Shown here one piece after another: positions 9,201 to 16,135 of a stretch of DNA of 64,000 nucleotides. Positions within the stretch are counted from its first letter, which is position 1; the number at the start of each line of letters is the position of its first letter. The stretch covers positions 1 to 64,000 of the forward strand of contig CAMCBZ010000004.1 of NCBI GenBank assembly GCA_945873145.1, written 5' to 3'. The translations under genes and the position numbers were made by a program. Origin of the DNA: an uncultured Prevotella sp. (GTDB lineage: Bacteria > Bacteroidota > Bacteroidia > Bacteroidales > Bacteroidaceae). The notes beneath the pieces were generated by a model. The model had not been told where the DNA came from and searched no databases. It worked only from the letters and a program-made list of their open reading frames with translations.

Positions 9201-9709
9201 ACACTCGCCCTTGCGGTCACACGGCTGTCCGGCCCAAACATCTGCGGAAAGCGGGAGGCCATACGGGCAGCAAGTCCCTGCTGCTGCCTTACTCCCACGG
9301 GCGACAGCTGTCCGCCATTGCCCCGGGCGTTGTCACAGATTTTCTTCAGGCGGCTGCGCACGCTGCGTCCCCGTCGTGTCAGCAGTTTCTCGTCCTCAAA
9401 CTGTTGCCACAACCATTCATAGCGCTTGTCACTCGTCATCCAGCGTGAGCCATGCCGCCCGTAATGACTGAGGCAGACCAGACGATAGCCCTCCGGTGTA
9501 GGTGCGAAGCTATTGTCAGGCGGTACAGGATAGGCGTAGTAGATGCCCCCCATCCGCTGATAAGCTGTTTGAGTAAAGACATTCCGTCCGCTGCGCTTTT
9601 GAGCAGTAAGCGGCAAAGCGTGCAAGAAGATAGTGCATAGTAGTAAAGACGATATTGCTATCCAGCGGCATGGTTGCGGCCAGCGGGCAGCATAGGTTCT
9701 TGTTTTCAT
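6272..9709 (-). CDS. Secreted histidine phosphatase - GH92 alpha-mannosidase fusion
   Basis: 1145 residues with a signal peptide (about 1-36). Residues about 45-430 are a clade-2 histidine phosphatase (acid phosphatase/MINPP-like), with RHGSR at 85-89 as the phospho-accepting His motif and GHDT at 334-337 as the proton-donor motif. Residues about 436-1145 are a complete GH92 domain, with the signature GNDDAGQMSAW at 1056-1066. GH92 enzymes are calcium-dependent exo-alpha-mannosidases. The combination suggests an enzyme that removes phosphate and then mannose from phosphorylated mannans or N-glycans; that is inference. A -7 box lies at 9735-9742. The frame is open throughout, so the fusion is real and not a misjoin. 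Confidence 0.88.
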   Translation of the reverse strand: MKTRTYAARWPQPCRWIAISSLLLCTIFLHALPLTAQKRSGRNVFTQTAYQRMGGIYYAYPVPPDNSFAPTPEGYRLVCLSHYGRHGSRWMTSDKRYEWLWQQFEDEKLLTRRGRSVRSRLKKICDNARGNGGQLSPVGVRQQQGLAARMASRFPQMFGPDSRVTARASVVRRCRKSMEAFVQEMEKQHPGVRIDMRTDSADMQWMSHESPDEMLLKLQTDRSWSLPTHRLFASLFRHPETIADTARLFSELYAVASDLQDVDLPGLSLYDLFTPDEMRYCYQRSCREMRYENGMDPANHGIPAQCAANLWGNFVLCADSVLDSGKPGVTLRFGHDTALYRLLSLLGASPVADDSLNLEQLVPMAANLQLLFYRNPQDSVVVAFYLNERPMSLKGIHPAFTLDAWKVPYYSWTALKRHLQHYLDRQKWTDRTRAINTMVGTDYATTASAGRYGKGSEEHGQTLPAVLVPHGMNFWTPQTQDTEQKCRAPYYYRDSLFQGFRASHWLVGGCTQDYGSFTLMPMTGRLRLKPEERATPFSHNDELSHPYYYGVYLPKEKLMTEMTATSRAAIFRFMPDEAGQLHVVVNPNSDYREGFVAVDSARQCIWGYNPVHRIYQGWGERAGFSGWFVVQFQRPFRQCGVKDSVAYVTLDVKAGEQVLVKAATSFTGIDGAWRNLRAELPGWDFLGTRLALDSIWQDELSTIDVEDSDKAKVNQFYGALYHTAFEPHAISDVDGRYPAFASGRPMMPDSTDAGRTRYMDFSMWDIYRAESPLLLLTHPQMASDMIQSLGGMYREGGWMPIFPCWNSYTSAMIGDHAASLVADAVVKGLCRTHPFDLKTVYEGLRKNAFETPKSYQDYANGMGRRALKSWLRYGYIPLEDSVKEAFHTHEQVSRTLEYAYDDYCVAQVAKALNQEKDYQTLMRRSHNWVNVLNPRTGWADGRHANGRWLMNRDLTSRLPFITEGAVMHYSFYVPHDIPGLIRAMGGRKAFVQKLDTLFGFRHDGCRDSTYYYWHGNEPCHHIAYLYALAGEPWKTQLLVSDILRTEYRDVPGGLSGNDDAGQMSAWQVFSMLGFYPVCPGSADYVIGLPQFRCARIGRLTIETQGEGSFIQRMTWNGEPYSRYVLTHKMIAAGGRLVVELGERHD

Positions 9710-9734
9710 GTTCAGTCAAATGTTAGATCCCCTA

Positions 9735-9742
9735 CAAAGTTA
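9735..9742 (-). promoter_or_regulatory. -7 promoter box for the phosphatase-GH92 gene
   Basis: The minus strand reads TAACTTTG (TAnnTTTG), 25 bases before the ATG at 9709. It is divergent from the promoter at 9808-9815. Confidence 0.55.
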
Positions 9743-9807
9743 CGATTATTTTCGCTATTTTAAGGCTCAAAGCACGATTATCTGTTGCTACTTTAATGAA
9801 ATATGCG

Positions 9808-9815
9808 TATCTTTG
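9808..9815 (+). promoter_or_regulatory. -7 promoter box for the DUF3791/DUF3990 cassette
   Basis: TATCTTTG matches TAnnTTTG. Because transcription should begin about 7 bases later, the ATG at 9796 lies upstream of the transcript, and the ATG at 9832 or 9835 is the real start. Confidence 0.6.
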
Positions 9816-9831
9816 CATGACTAAGAATTTA

Positions 9832-10071
9832 ATGATGGAACAAAAGGAAAGACAAGATATTGCATACTTTATTTCGTTTTGTATAGAGCAGTACAAAACA
9901 GAAAAAGGCATGGAGGGTGAACAAGTCATGAATTTGTTCAACCGATATGGCGTCTTTGAATACTTGCAAGAGTTCTATGATGTACTTCACACCCAATCTG
10001 CCCAATGGATATTAGGTGATATCAATAAATTCATCAAGAACAGAAAGGAGGCAGCAAATGGCAATCATTAA
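9832..10071 (+). CDS. DUF3791 family small protein
   Basis: 79 residues from the ATG at 9832 (a second ATG follows at once). It has the DUF3791 pattern: DIAYFISFCIEQYK, then GEQVMNLFNRYGVFEYL and FYDVLHTQSAQWILGDI near the C-terminus. It is probably all-helical, with no signal or membrane segment. It overlaps the start of the DUF3990 gene by 14 bases, so the two are co-translated. DUF3791 proteins commonly accompany DUF3990 proteins; an antitoxin or partner role is inferred, not shown. The cassette looks AT-richer than the GH92 genes on both sides. Confidence 0.75.
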   Translation: MMEQKERQDIAYFISFCIEQYKTEKGMEGEQVMNLFNRYGVFEYLQEFYDVLHTQSAQWILGDINKFIKNRKEAANGNH

Positions 10072-10552
10072 TGTCTATCATGGGAGTCTGGAAGTTGTCA
10101 CGCAACCAGAAATAAGAGAGCCCAATCGCCGGTTGGACTATGGAACTGGTTTCTACACCACCACTGCATATTGGCAAGCAGAAAGGTGGGTACAACGACG
10201 CATGCGGGAAAGTAAGATAGCAAAAGGATATGTAAACGTCTATGATTTCAACGATACAGCCCTTATCCAGCTGAAATCACTTATCTTTGAAAAGCCTACA
10301 GAGGAATGGGTGGATTTCGTTATGCAAAACCGCACTTTGCCGGATTTTAGTCATAACTACGACATTGTGTACGGTCCTGTAGCCAATGATCACGTTTATG
10401 CCGCATTTGCCCTCTTTGAAGGAAACGTCATAAGTAAGAAAACCTTAATAGAAGAGCTACGTACTTATCAACTCGTAGATCAATATCTTTTTCATACAGA
10501 ACGCTCACTGGACTATCTTAAATTTAAAGAAATAAAGGAGGTAACATTATGA
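10058..10552 (+). CDS. DUF3990 protein, ADP-ribosyltransferase-like
   Basis: 164 residues. The start at 10058 is chosen because a strong ribosome site (AAAGGAGG) lies just before it; an earlier in-frame start lacks one. It has the DUF3990 hallmarks VYHGSLEVV at about residues 5-13 and RLDYGTGFYTTTAYWQAERW at about 23-42. To my knowledge this family belongs to the ADP-ribosyltransferase fold, in which the His of YHG and the Tyr of GFYTT would bind NAD in an H-Y-E type site. It is cytoplasmic. It is flanked by two small overlapping genes, an arrangement typical of toxin-antitoxin operons. Toxin activity is inference. Confidence 0.75.
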   Translation: MAIINVYHGSLEVVTQPEIREPNRRLDYGTGFYTTTAYWQAERWVQRRMRESKIAKGYVNVYDFNDTALIQLKSLIFEKPTEEWVDFVMQNRTLPDFSHNYDIVYGPVANDHVYAAFALFEGNVISKKTLIEELRTYQLVDQYLFHTERSLDYLKFKEIKEVTL

Positions 10553-10779
10553 TTGGAGACATTACTCAACAAAATCTCTACTTAATTATTCCATCAAAAG
10601 TGAGTAGAATTGCAGATATTCTCACAACTAAAGAGAACATCAGTCTCATAGATGCTATAAAAAAAGTCTATGCTTCTTCCACCTATAAAAAGCTTTCACA
10701 GGAGAGCACAAAGATGTGGCATGAAAGTCCGGTGGATCTTTACTATGATATCGTAAAAGAATCAGCAAGACAACACTGA
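10549..10779 (+). CDS. Small conserved partner protein of the DUF3990 gene
   Basis: 76 residues. The ATG at 10549 overlaps the DUF3990 stop as ATGA and is preceded by AGGAGG. No named domain is recognised with certainty. The sequence (LYLIIPSKVSRIADILTTKE, then SLIDAIKKVYASSTYKKLSQ) resembles short helical proteins that follow DUF3990 genes and may itself be a DUF3791-type relative. Tight coupling points to a role as immunity or antitoxin component or cofactor of the DUF3990 protein. It is not related to its downstream neighbour, the acetyltransferase. Confidence 0.6.
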   Translation: MIGDITQQNLYLIIPSKVSRIADILTTKENISLIDAIKKVYASSTYKKLSQESTKMWHESPVDLYYDIVKESARQH

Positions 10780-10810
10780 ATAAAGATTTGACCAACATAA
10801 ACCTATCAAC

Positions 10811-11311
10811 ATGACTACAACTATCAGAAAAGCTACCCTCGACGACATTCCTATCATCAGGGCGATGGCGGAGAAAGTATTCCCCGACACCTACCAGACC
10901 ATCATCACACGGGAGCAGTGCGAATACATGATGGACATGATGTACTCCGAGCCATCGCTTCGTCGGCAGATGACAGTCGAGCATCATACCTATCTGCTGC
11001 TCTTTGTTGACGACAAGCCGGCCGGATATGTCTCGGTGCAACCGACAGAGGCACACCGCTATGAGCTACAAAAGCTCTATGTGATGCCGAGGTATCAGTG
11101 CCAGCACTTGGGCACCCAACTCTTCAATGCTGCCGTCGACTTTGTCAAGGAACAGCATCCTGAGCCTTGCACGCTCTTCCTGCATGTCAACCGCCACAAC
11201 CGCGCCAAGCATTTCTATCTGCATCAAGGCATGGAAGTGAGCAGCAGAGGTGACTTCCCCATCGGAAAAGGTTTCTTCATGAACGACTATATCATGGAGA
11301 AGAAAATATAA
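10811..11311 (+). CDS. GNAT family N-acetyltransferase
   Basis: 166 residues, full length for a single-domain GNAT. The N-terminus IRKATLDDIPIIRAMA is the typical strand 1/helix 1. The acetyl-CoA pyrophosphate loop region is RYQCQHLGTQLF at about residues 95-106. The C-terminal part has LHVNRHNRAKHFYLHQGM, with a candidate catalytic tyrosine. It acetylates an amine on an unknown small molecule or protein. A truncated close paralogue lies at 5835-6188; both copies sit next to a GH92 gene, so the pair may stem from a segmental duplication. A hairpin at 11335-11373 separates it from the convergent GH92. Confidence 0.85.
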   Translation: MTTTIRKATLDDIPIIRAMAEKVFPDTYQTIITREQCEYMMDMMYSEPSLRRQMTVEHHTYLLLFVDDKPAGYVSVQPTEAHRYELQKLYVMPRYQCQHLGTQLFNAAVDFVKEQHPEPCTLFLHVNRHNRAKHFYLHQGMEVSSRGDFPIGKGFFMNDYIMEKKI

Positions 11312-11334
11312 AGCAAAGATACTTATGGCTCAGG

Positions 11335-11373
11335 AATTAGAGAATTAGAGAGTATTCTCTCAATTCTCTAATT
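11335..11373. terminator. Hairpin between convergent acetyltransferase and GH92 genes
   Basis: AATTAGAGAATT(A)GAGAG pairs with CTCTCAATTCTCTAATT around a 4-base loop. The stem overlaps the last codons and the stop of the GH92 gene at 11360. Confidence 0.6.
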
Positions 11374-13816
11374 CTTGAAACGGAGTATCTATCTTCCAGT
11401 CTATCCCCAATTTATTGCCCCTCATCTCGCGCACCCAGGGCAAAGCCGAACTTGTTGAAATCCACATTTCCGTTCCATCTCCATCGGCGCGCACATGGAT
11501 GCTCTGCCCACTCTCGTCAACGCGTCGCCAAGTGATGCCGTCGTAGACAAAACGACCAGTATGTTGAAGACTGTCGAGAGCATCGCGTGAGATGAACAGA
11601 AATGTTCCTTCTGCATCGTATTGTGCGCCCACCTTCTGCGGACTCTCCCAACAGAAGGATCTGGCATGGTCGACGACATGGCGAGGCAGACGATACGTGC
11701 AGTCGTGGCAGGTCACTATCAGCGTGTCGCCCTGCCAGCACGTACGCAGTGGCCAGTTGCGATACTGTCGGTTGAGCACAAAGTGCACCATGGTTCCGTC
11801 AGCATCCACAGACGCTGTCTTCTCTGAGAAATGTACCGGTTCTATCGTGATATATTTCCCTTGCCCGGCCACGGGATAGCGGCCGAGCATTGCCCAGAGC
11901 AGCCACGCCGACATAGCTCCACTGTCATCGTTACCGGGCAGACCATCGGCCTTGTCGGAGAAATAGCGGTGGCAGATGTCCGCCACACGACGACTGCTGA
12001 GATCGCTGCGGCCGATGCTGCTATATAAATAAGGTGTAAGGAACGACGGTTCGTTGCCCACATTGTAGTGTCCCTCGTCGAAAAATCTATCCAGCCGACG
12101 TCGGAAGGCGGAGTCACCACCACAGAATTGGATGAGCGTCGGCACGTCGTGAGGCACACTCAACGAGTATTCCGCCGACAATCCCTCGTAGAAGAAGGTG
12201 TCCCACCAAGGGATGTACCAAGGCGCTACTTTGGTGTCGGGTCGATAAGCGATCTTCGGGCGGAACACCTTCGAGTGCCCCCACTCCACCGAGTCAAGCC
12301 ACCTGCCACTGTCATCCCGTGGCAGGATGAATCCTTTCATGCCACGCCATTCATAGTCCTTGCGCCAAAGGTTCTGCCACGAACGGGAGCGGCGCATATA
12401 CCTATTATATATAGCACGCTTGCCAAGTCCTTTGGCTACCTGCGCGATGCACCAGTCGTCGTAGCTGTACTCCACGGTGCGGGTACCTGCGCGCGGAATA
12501 CCATAGGGCACATAGCCCAGGCGAATGTATTCCCTCAATCCGCCACGTCCTTCCTTCTCGTCGTCCACGGGCGGCACATCCCCGTCCTTGAGCATTGCCT
12601 GCAACGCCTCGTGATAGTCGATACCTTTCAGTCCGCGGGCGTAAGCTTCGGCAATCACCACGTCGGCATGGGAGCCTCCCTGCGTGCGCCCGTTGCAGTC
12701 ACCGCTGCGTGCGTCGGGCATGTAACCTTCGTGGCGGTAGATGGCCAAGAGCGCACGGACGATACTTATGGCCCGTTCGGGGTAATACTCCATGAGCAAA
12801 GGCATCGACGTGCGGTAGGTATCCCACAGCGCATAGAAGTCGTCGTAGTAGGGAGTGCCCGACCATCGCGGACACTCGCCGGTTTTGTCCACCGGCATGA
12901 GCAGGGCATGATAGAGTGCGGTATAGAAGATGCGGCGTTCACGACTGTTGCCCTCATAAGGCACGCGCGCCAAAGTCTTCTCCCACTCCTCCCGCAACAA
13001 CCGCAACTGCGTGTTGAAGTCATGGCCGACGATGTTGCGGCGGGCCTGCGCTTCCGACACGTAAGAGATGCCCACCTTGACCTCCACCACCGAGTCAGCC
13101 CAGTGGACGGTGGCGCAACGGTTGGCGAACAACCGCGACTTGACAAACGGTGCACTGCTCTGTAAACAGAAGTAGACCGTATAAGGCCCTCCATTGTTCC
13201 ATCCTCCACGCACGGTGGTAAAGCCACTCACTTCGTTGCTGCCATTGACATGGATATCCGAGGCCACATACTGCTGCGTCTCGCGCTTATTGGGAATGGT
13301 GTCCATGCCCAGGAACGAGGCAGCGTCGACGAGCAAGCCGTCGGCATAACGGAAGCGATAGACGGCGCAGCGGGCTGCCGTGGTGACATCCGTCCATATC
13401 CCGTCCTCGAACTTGCAACTGTACTTGCCGAGCGTGACCTTTTCGTAGCTGCGGTGATGGAGGAAGCCCGGCACGGGGATGCGCCGCCCATCGGGCAGCA
13501 ACAGCCACTGGGGACTCATCGACTCATGCCGGCGGAAGGGCTGGATGAGCACATTACCATATTTCTGCCCGCCACCCGTGCCACTGACATGGGTCTGCGA
13601 GAAGCCTTTGACGGGCTCGGGCATCGGTGCCCATCCTGCGTTGGGCATGGACAGGCAGTCCGGACCCGGCTTCACCATGCCGAAAGGTGCCGATGGCCCC
13701 ACGAACACCCTGCCCGGGCCTTCGCTGCCAATGAGCGGACGGACACTGCGCCACAGCTGGGCGTGGCTGATGGCTGCGACAAGAAGAAAGACAAGAAGAA
13801 AGAGTTTGCGGTGCAT
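11360..13816 (-). CDS. GH92 family alpha-mannosidase
   Basis: 818 residues with a signal peptide (MHRKLFLLVFLLVAAISHA). It has GH92 features in order: N-terminal beta-sandwich with RPLIGSEGPGRVFVGPSAPFG, the central region with YHALLMPV and DFYALWDTYRTSMPL, and the catalytic (alpha/alpha)6 part with GLPGNDDSGAMSAW. The asparagine-aspartate-aspartate signature is intact, although the usual GQM is GAM here. It should release mannose from alpha-mannosides in a calcium-dependent way, in the periplasm or at the surface. It lies 37 bases downstream of the GDPD-GH28 gene on the same strand, probably in one transcript. Confidence 0.9.
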   Translation of the reverse strand: MHRKLFLLVFLLVAAISHAQLWRSVRPLIGSEGPGRVFVGPSAPFGMVKPGPDCLSMPNAGWAPMPEPVKGFSQTHVSGTGGGQKYGNVLIQPFRRHESMSPQWLLLPDGRRIPVPGFLHHRSYEKVTLGKYSCKFEDGIWTDVTTAARCAVYRFRYADGLLVDAASFLGMDTIPNKRETQQYVASDIHVNGSNEVSGFTTVRGGWNNGGPYTVYFCLQSSAPFVKSRLFANRCATVHWADSVVEVKVGISYVSEAQARRNIVGHDFNTQLRLLREEWEKTLARVPYEGNSRERRIFYTALYHALLMPVDKTGECPRWSGTPYYDDFYALWDTYRTSMPLLMEYYPERAISIVRALLAIYRHEGYMPDARSGDCNGRTQGGSHADVVIAEAYARGLKGIDYHEALQAMLKDGDVPPVDDEKEGRGGLREYIRLGYVPYGIPRAGTRTVEYSYDDWCIAQVAKGLGKRAIYNRYMRRSRSWQNLWRKDYEWRGMKGFILPRDDSGRWLDSVEWGHSKVFRPKIAYRPDTKVAPWYIPWWDTFFYEGLSAEYSLSVPHDVPTLIQFCGGDSAFRRRLDRFFDEGHYNVGNEPSFLTPYLYSSIGRSDLSSRRVADICHRYFSDKADGLPGNDDSGAMSAWLLWAMLGRYPVAGQGKYITIEPVHFSEKTASVDADGTMVHFVLNRQYRNWPLRTCWQGDTLIVTCHDCTYRLPRHVVDHARSFCWESPQKVGAQYDAEGTFLFISRDALDSLQHTGRFVYDGITWRRVDESGQSIHVRADGDGTEMWISTSSALPWVREMRGNKLGIDWKIDTPFQELEN

Positions 13817-13853
13817 TCAGAAGAAAATTATTATTATAAGGAAATTAAACAGC

Positions 13854-16055
13854 TTAGCGGACAGGCGGCACAACGTACACTTGGCTCTTCAGGCTACCTG
13901 GCACCTTCACAGCATTCCATGTCACCGTTGAGACATCCTCCAACACAAAAGCCGGACGGAAGTCGTCGGCACGCCGCGACAAGCTAACGTTGCTCAACGT
14001 AAGGCCGGTCACATGGCGGAGGTACAATCCCCAAGCCGGCAGTTCGCCGAACATACTGAACTCAGGGTACTGGTCAACACGTTCCGGCACATCGTGAGCA
14101 CGCCAAAGCGGCATATAGGCCATTGACTTCGTAGCACGGCCGGGGAACACGAGCGTTGCGTCTTCTATCGTTACATTACTAACCGGATGGCCTGGAATGC
14201 CACAAATGCTGGCCGGGAAAGGATTATGCAGAAAGTCTACTTCCGGTCCGCGCAGGTCGTAATCGATATCTGGACGGCCGAAGGGTACCTCACAAACCAG
14301 GTCCCTCACAGTGATATGGTTGATGGTGCCCACAAGGGAGCCGGCGCGATGCCCCAAACGAATGAACAGGGGATTGCCCGTATTGAAAGCCCTGACATGT
14401 TCCACTGTCACGCTGTCAACAGTTGCCCCATCAACGCTCTCAATGGCAATGGCAGAGCGAAAGGTGTCGAACACGCTCAAGTCGGCTACATGGATGCGGC
14501 GGAAAGCGCCCCACGAGGCAGTACCGAACTTAACGGCACTGGCAGAGGAACGAACCTCACAGCGACGGACGACAACATCCTCACACCCACTATCAGGGTC
14601 GTAGGACTTCAGGCAAACGCCATCGTCGGCGGCGTTCACCTTACAATCGCTCACCAGCACATGCTGGCAGTCGCTTAAGTCGATGCCGTCATTATTCCAA
14701 TAAGCCCTGTTCTCTATGTCGAGGTTCTGCAAGCTCACATTTGTACACTTCTGAAAAGAGAGTCCCCAGTTGGCACTGTTCTTGCAACGTACACCCAACA
14801 GCGCCACGCCATCGCAATGAGAGAAATAGAGCAGTTTTGGTCTCACGAGCTCCGAAGGCCGTAGCCGCCGTGTGTTATAGTGGGCATCGGCCAATAGTCC
14901 TTTGTGGTAAAGGCTGTCGGCCGCTAATGCCAAGGCTGTGCCGTTGCCGTCTATGATGCCTTTACCGGTGATGCGCACATTGCGAGCATTCTGCGCCACA
15001 AGGAGTGCCATACAAGCATTGTCATGCCGCCCATCATCGGTTTGGGCCTCCACCTTGCCATAAAGCAATGGGTTGGGCGAACCCATCAGCACCGTCTTCT
15101 CCTGCAAGTGCAGTTCTACCCCACTTCTCAGCTGCAACTGTGCGGTAAGGTAGGTACCGGGAGTAAGCACCAAAGCACCTCTGCCTTCCCGTCCCAAACG
15201 GTCAACGGCCTTTTGCAGGCGGTCGGTGCAGAGCGTACTGCCGTCACCGGGAATGCCCAGTTCTGCTGTAGTCAACACCACCTTGTGCCCTTGTTTCAAA
15301 GGCAGAAACAGTTCCGGACGGTCCAAGTTCACCAAATCTGCTTTCTTCTCTATGACCATGGGAAACTCAGACACATCGTCTTCTTGGCAGGCTGCCATTA
15401 CCTTGATGCCATGGCTATGGCAATATCGGGTGAAGGCAGGGGTTATCAGTCGAGGTGATATTTCCACATAGGCCGGCTGACAGAGGTTTTGCCAATATTT
15501 CACCCTGTCGATGTCAGAGGCGTTCACCTTTACTTTCATCTCAGGAGCCAACCGACAGAACTGTCTCAGCATGGCCTCATCGCCAAACCAGAAGAAGCTC
15601 TTATCGGCAAAGCCCTTGGCTCGTACAAGAGCTATTAAGCTCTCCACCGGTGTACCACGCTTTACGTCGAAGAACACATTGGCACGGCCTTGCAGGTGGT
15701 CCAGCATGTCGGCAATGGTGGGCACAGGCGTTCCGGTATATCGTGCGGCGAACCATGAGCCGGCATCGAGCCGTCTCACTTGCTCGGAAGTAAGCGAAGC
15801 AAGCAGTCCATGCCCGTTGGTAGTGCGGTCGAGTGTCTCGTCGTGCAGGTTAAAGAGCACGCCGTCCTTACTCGGTCTGACATCCACCTCTATCCACTTC
15901 GCGCCATACGCCAAAGCCGAGTCAGCCGAGGCAATAGTGTTTTCGGGCGCCAAGGCGTTGGCACCACGATGGACCACTATGTCCTGGGCCTTCATCTGAC
16001 TCAACGAGACAAAGAGCATGAGAAAAAACCAAAGGCGCTTCATATCTTTCATCAT
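13854..16055 (-). CDS. Glycerophosphodiester phosphodiesterase - GH28 glycosidase fusion
   Basis: 733 residues from the ATG at 16055; starts at 16079 or 16043 are also possible. A signal peptide runs to about residue 23. Residues about 24-250 are a GDPD domain with HRGANALAPENT, EVDVRPSKDG and FNLHDETLDRTTNG. Residues about 262-733 are a GH28 right-handed beta-helix (polygalacturonase family) with WNNDGIDL and NAADDGVC, which carry the three catalytic aspartates. Known GDPDs hydrolyse glycerophosphodiesters, and GH28 enzymes hydrolyse galacturonan-type or related glycosidic bonds. The pairing suggests a target glycan decorated with glycerophosphate. It lies after the SusC/SusD genes, with a hairpin between. 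Confidence 0.88.
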   Translation of the reverse strand: MMKDMKRLWFFLMLFVSLSQMKAQDIVVHRGANALAPENTIASADSALAYGAKWIEVDVRPSKDGVLFNLHDETLDRTTNGHGLLASLTSEQVRRLDAGSWFAARYTGTPVPTIADMLDHLQGRANVFFDVKRGTPVESLIALVRAKGFADKSFFWFGDEAMLRQFCRLAPEMKVKVNASDIDRVKYWQNLCQPAYVEISPRLITPAFTRYCHSHGIKVMAACQEDDVSEFPMVIEKKADLVNLDRPELFLPLKQGHKVVLTTAELGIPGDGSTLCTDRLQKAVDRLGREGRGALVLTPGTYLTAQLQLRSGVELHLQEKTVLMGSPNPLLYGKVEAQTDDGRHDNACMALLVAQNARNVRITGKGIIDGNGTALALAADSLYHKGLLADAHYNTRRLRPSELVRPKLLYFSHCDGVALLGVRCKNSANWGLSFQKCTNVSLQNLDIENRAYWNNDGIDLSDCQHVLVSDCKVNAADDGVCLKSYDPDSGCEDVVVRRCEVRSSASAVKFGTASWGAFRRIHVADLSVFDTFRSAIAIESVDGATVDSVTVEHVRAFNTGNPLFIRLGHRAGSLVGTINHITVRDLVCEVPFGRPDIDYDLRGPEVDFLHNPFPASICGIPGHPVSNVTIEDATLVFPGRATKSMAYMPLWRAHDVPERVDQYPEFSMFGELPAWGLYLRHVTGLTLSNVSLSRRADDFRPAFVLEDVSTVTWNAVKVPGSLKSQVYVVPPVR

Positions 16056-16077
16056 CACACTATGTTCTTCAAAATAC

Positions 16078-16123
16078 AAAGGCGGGCTACCTCTTCATAA
16101 CTGGGAAGTAGCCCGCCTTTTTT
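16078..16123. terminator. Hairpin between susD and the GDPD-GH28 gene
   Basis: AAAGGCGGGCTAC (16078-16090) pairs perfectly with GTAGCCCGCCTTT (16108-16120), with T-rich sequence on both outer sides. It may cause partial termination after susD, so that the enzyme genes downstream are expressed less. Confidence 0.75.
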
Positions 16124-16135
16124 AATTATCCCACT

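Noticed and set aside
12068..13165. Plus-strand open frame of 365 codons inside the second GH92 gene
   Set aside because: The GH92 motifs are continuous on the minus strand here; the plus-strand translation is low-information.
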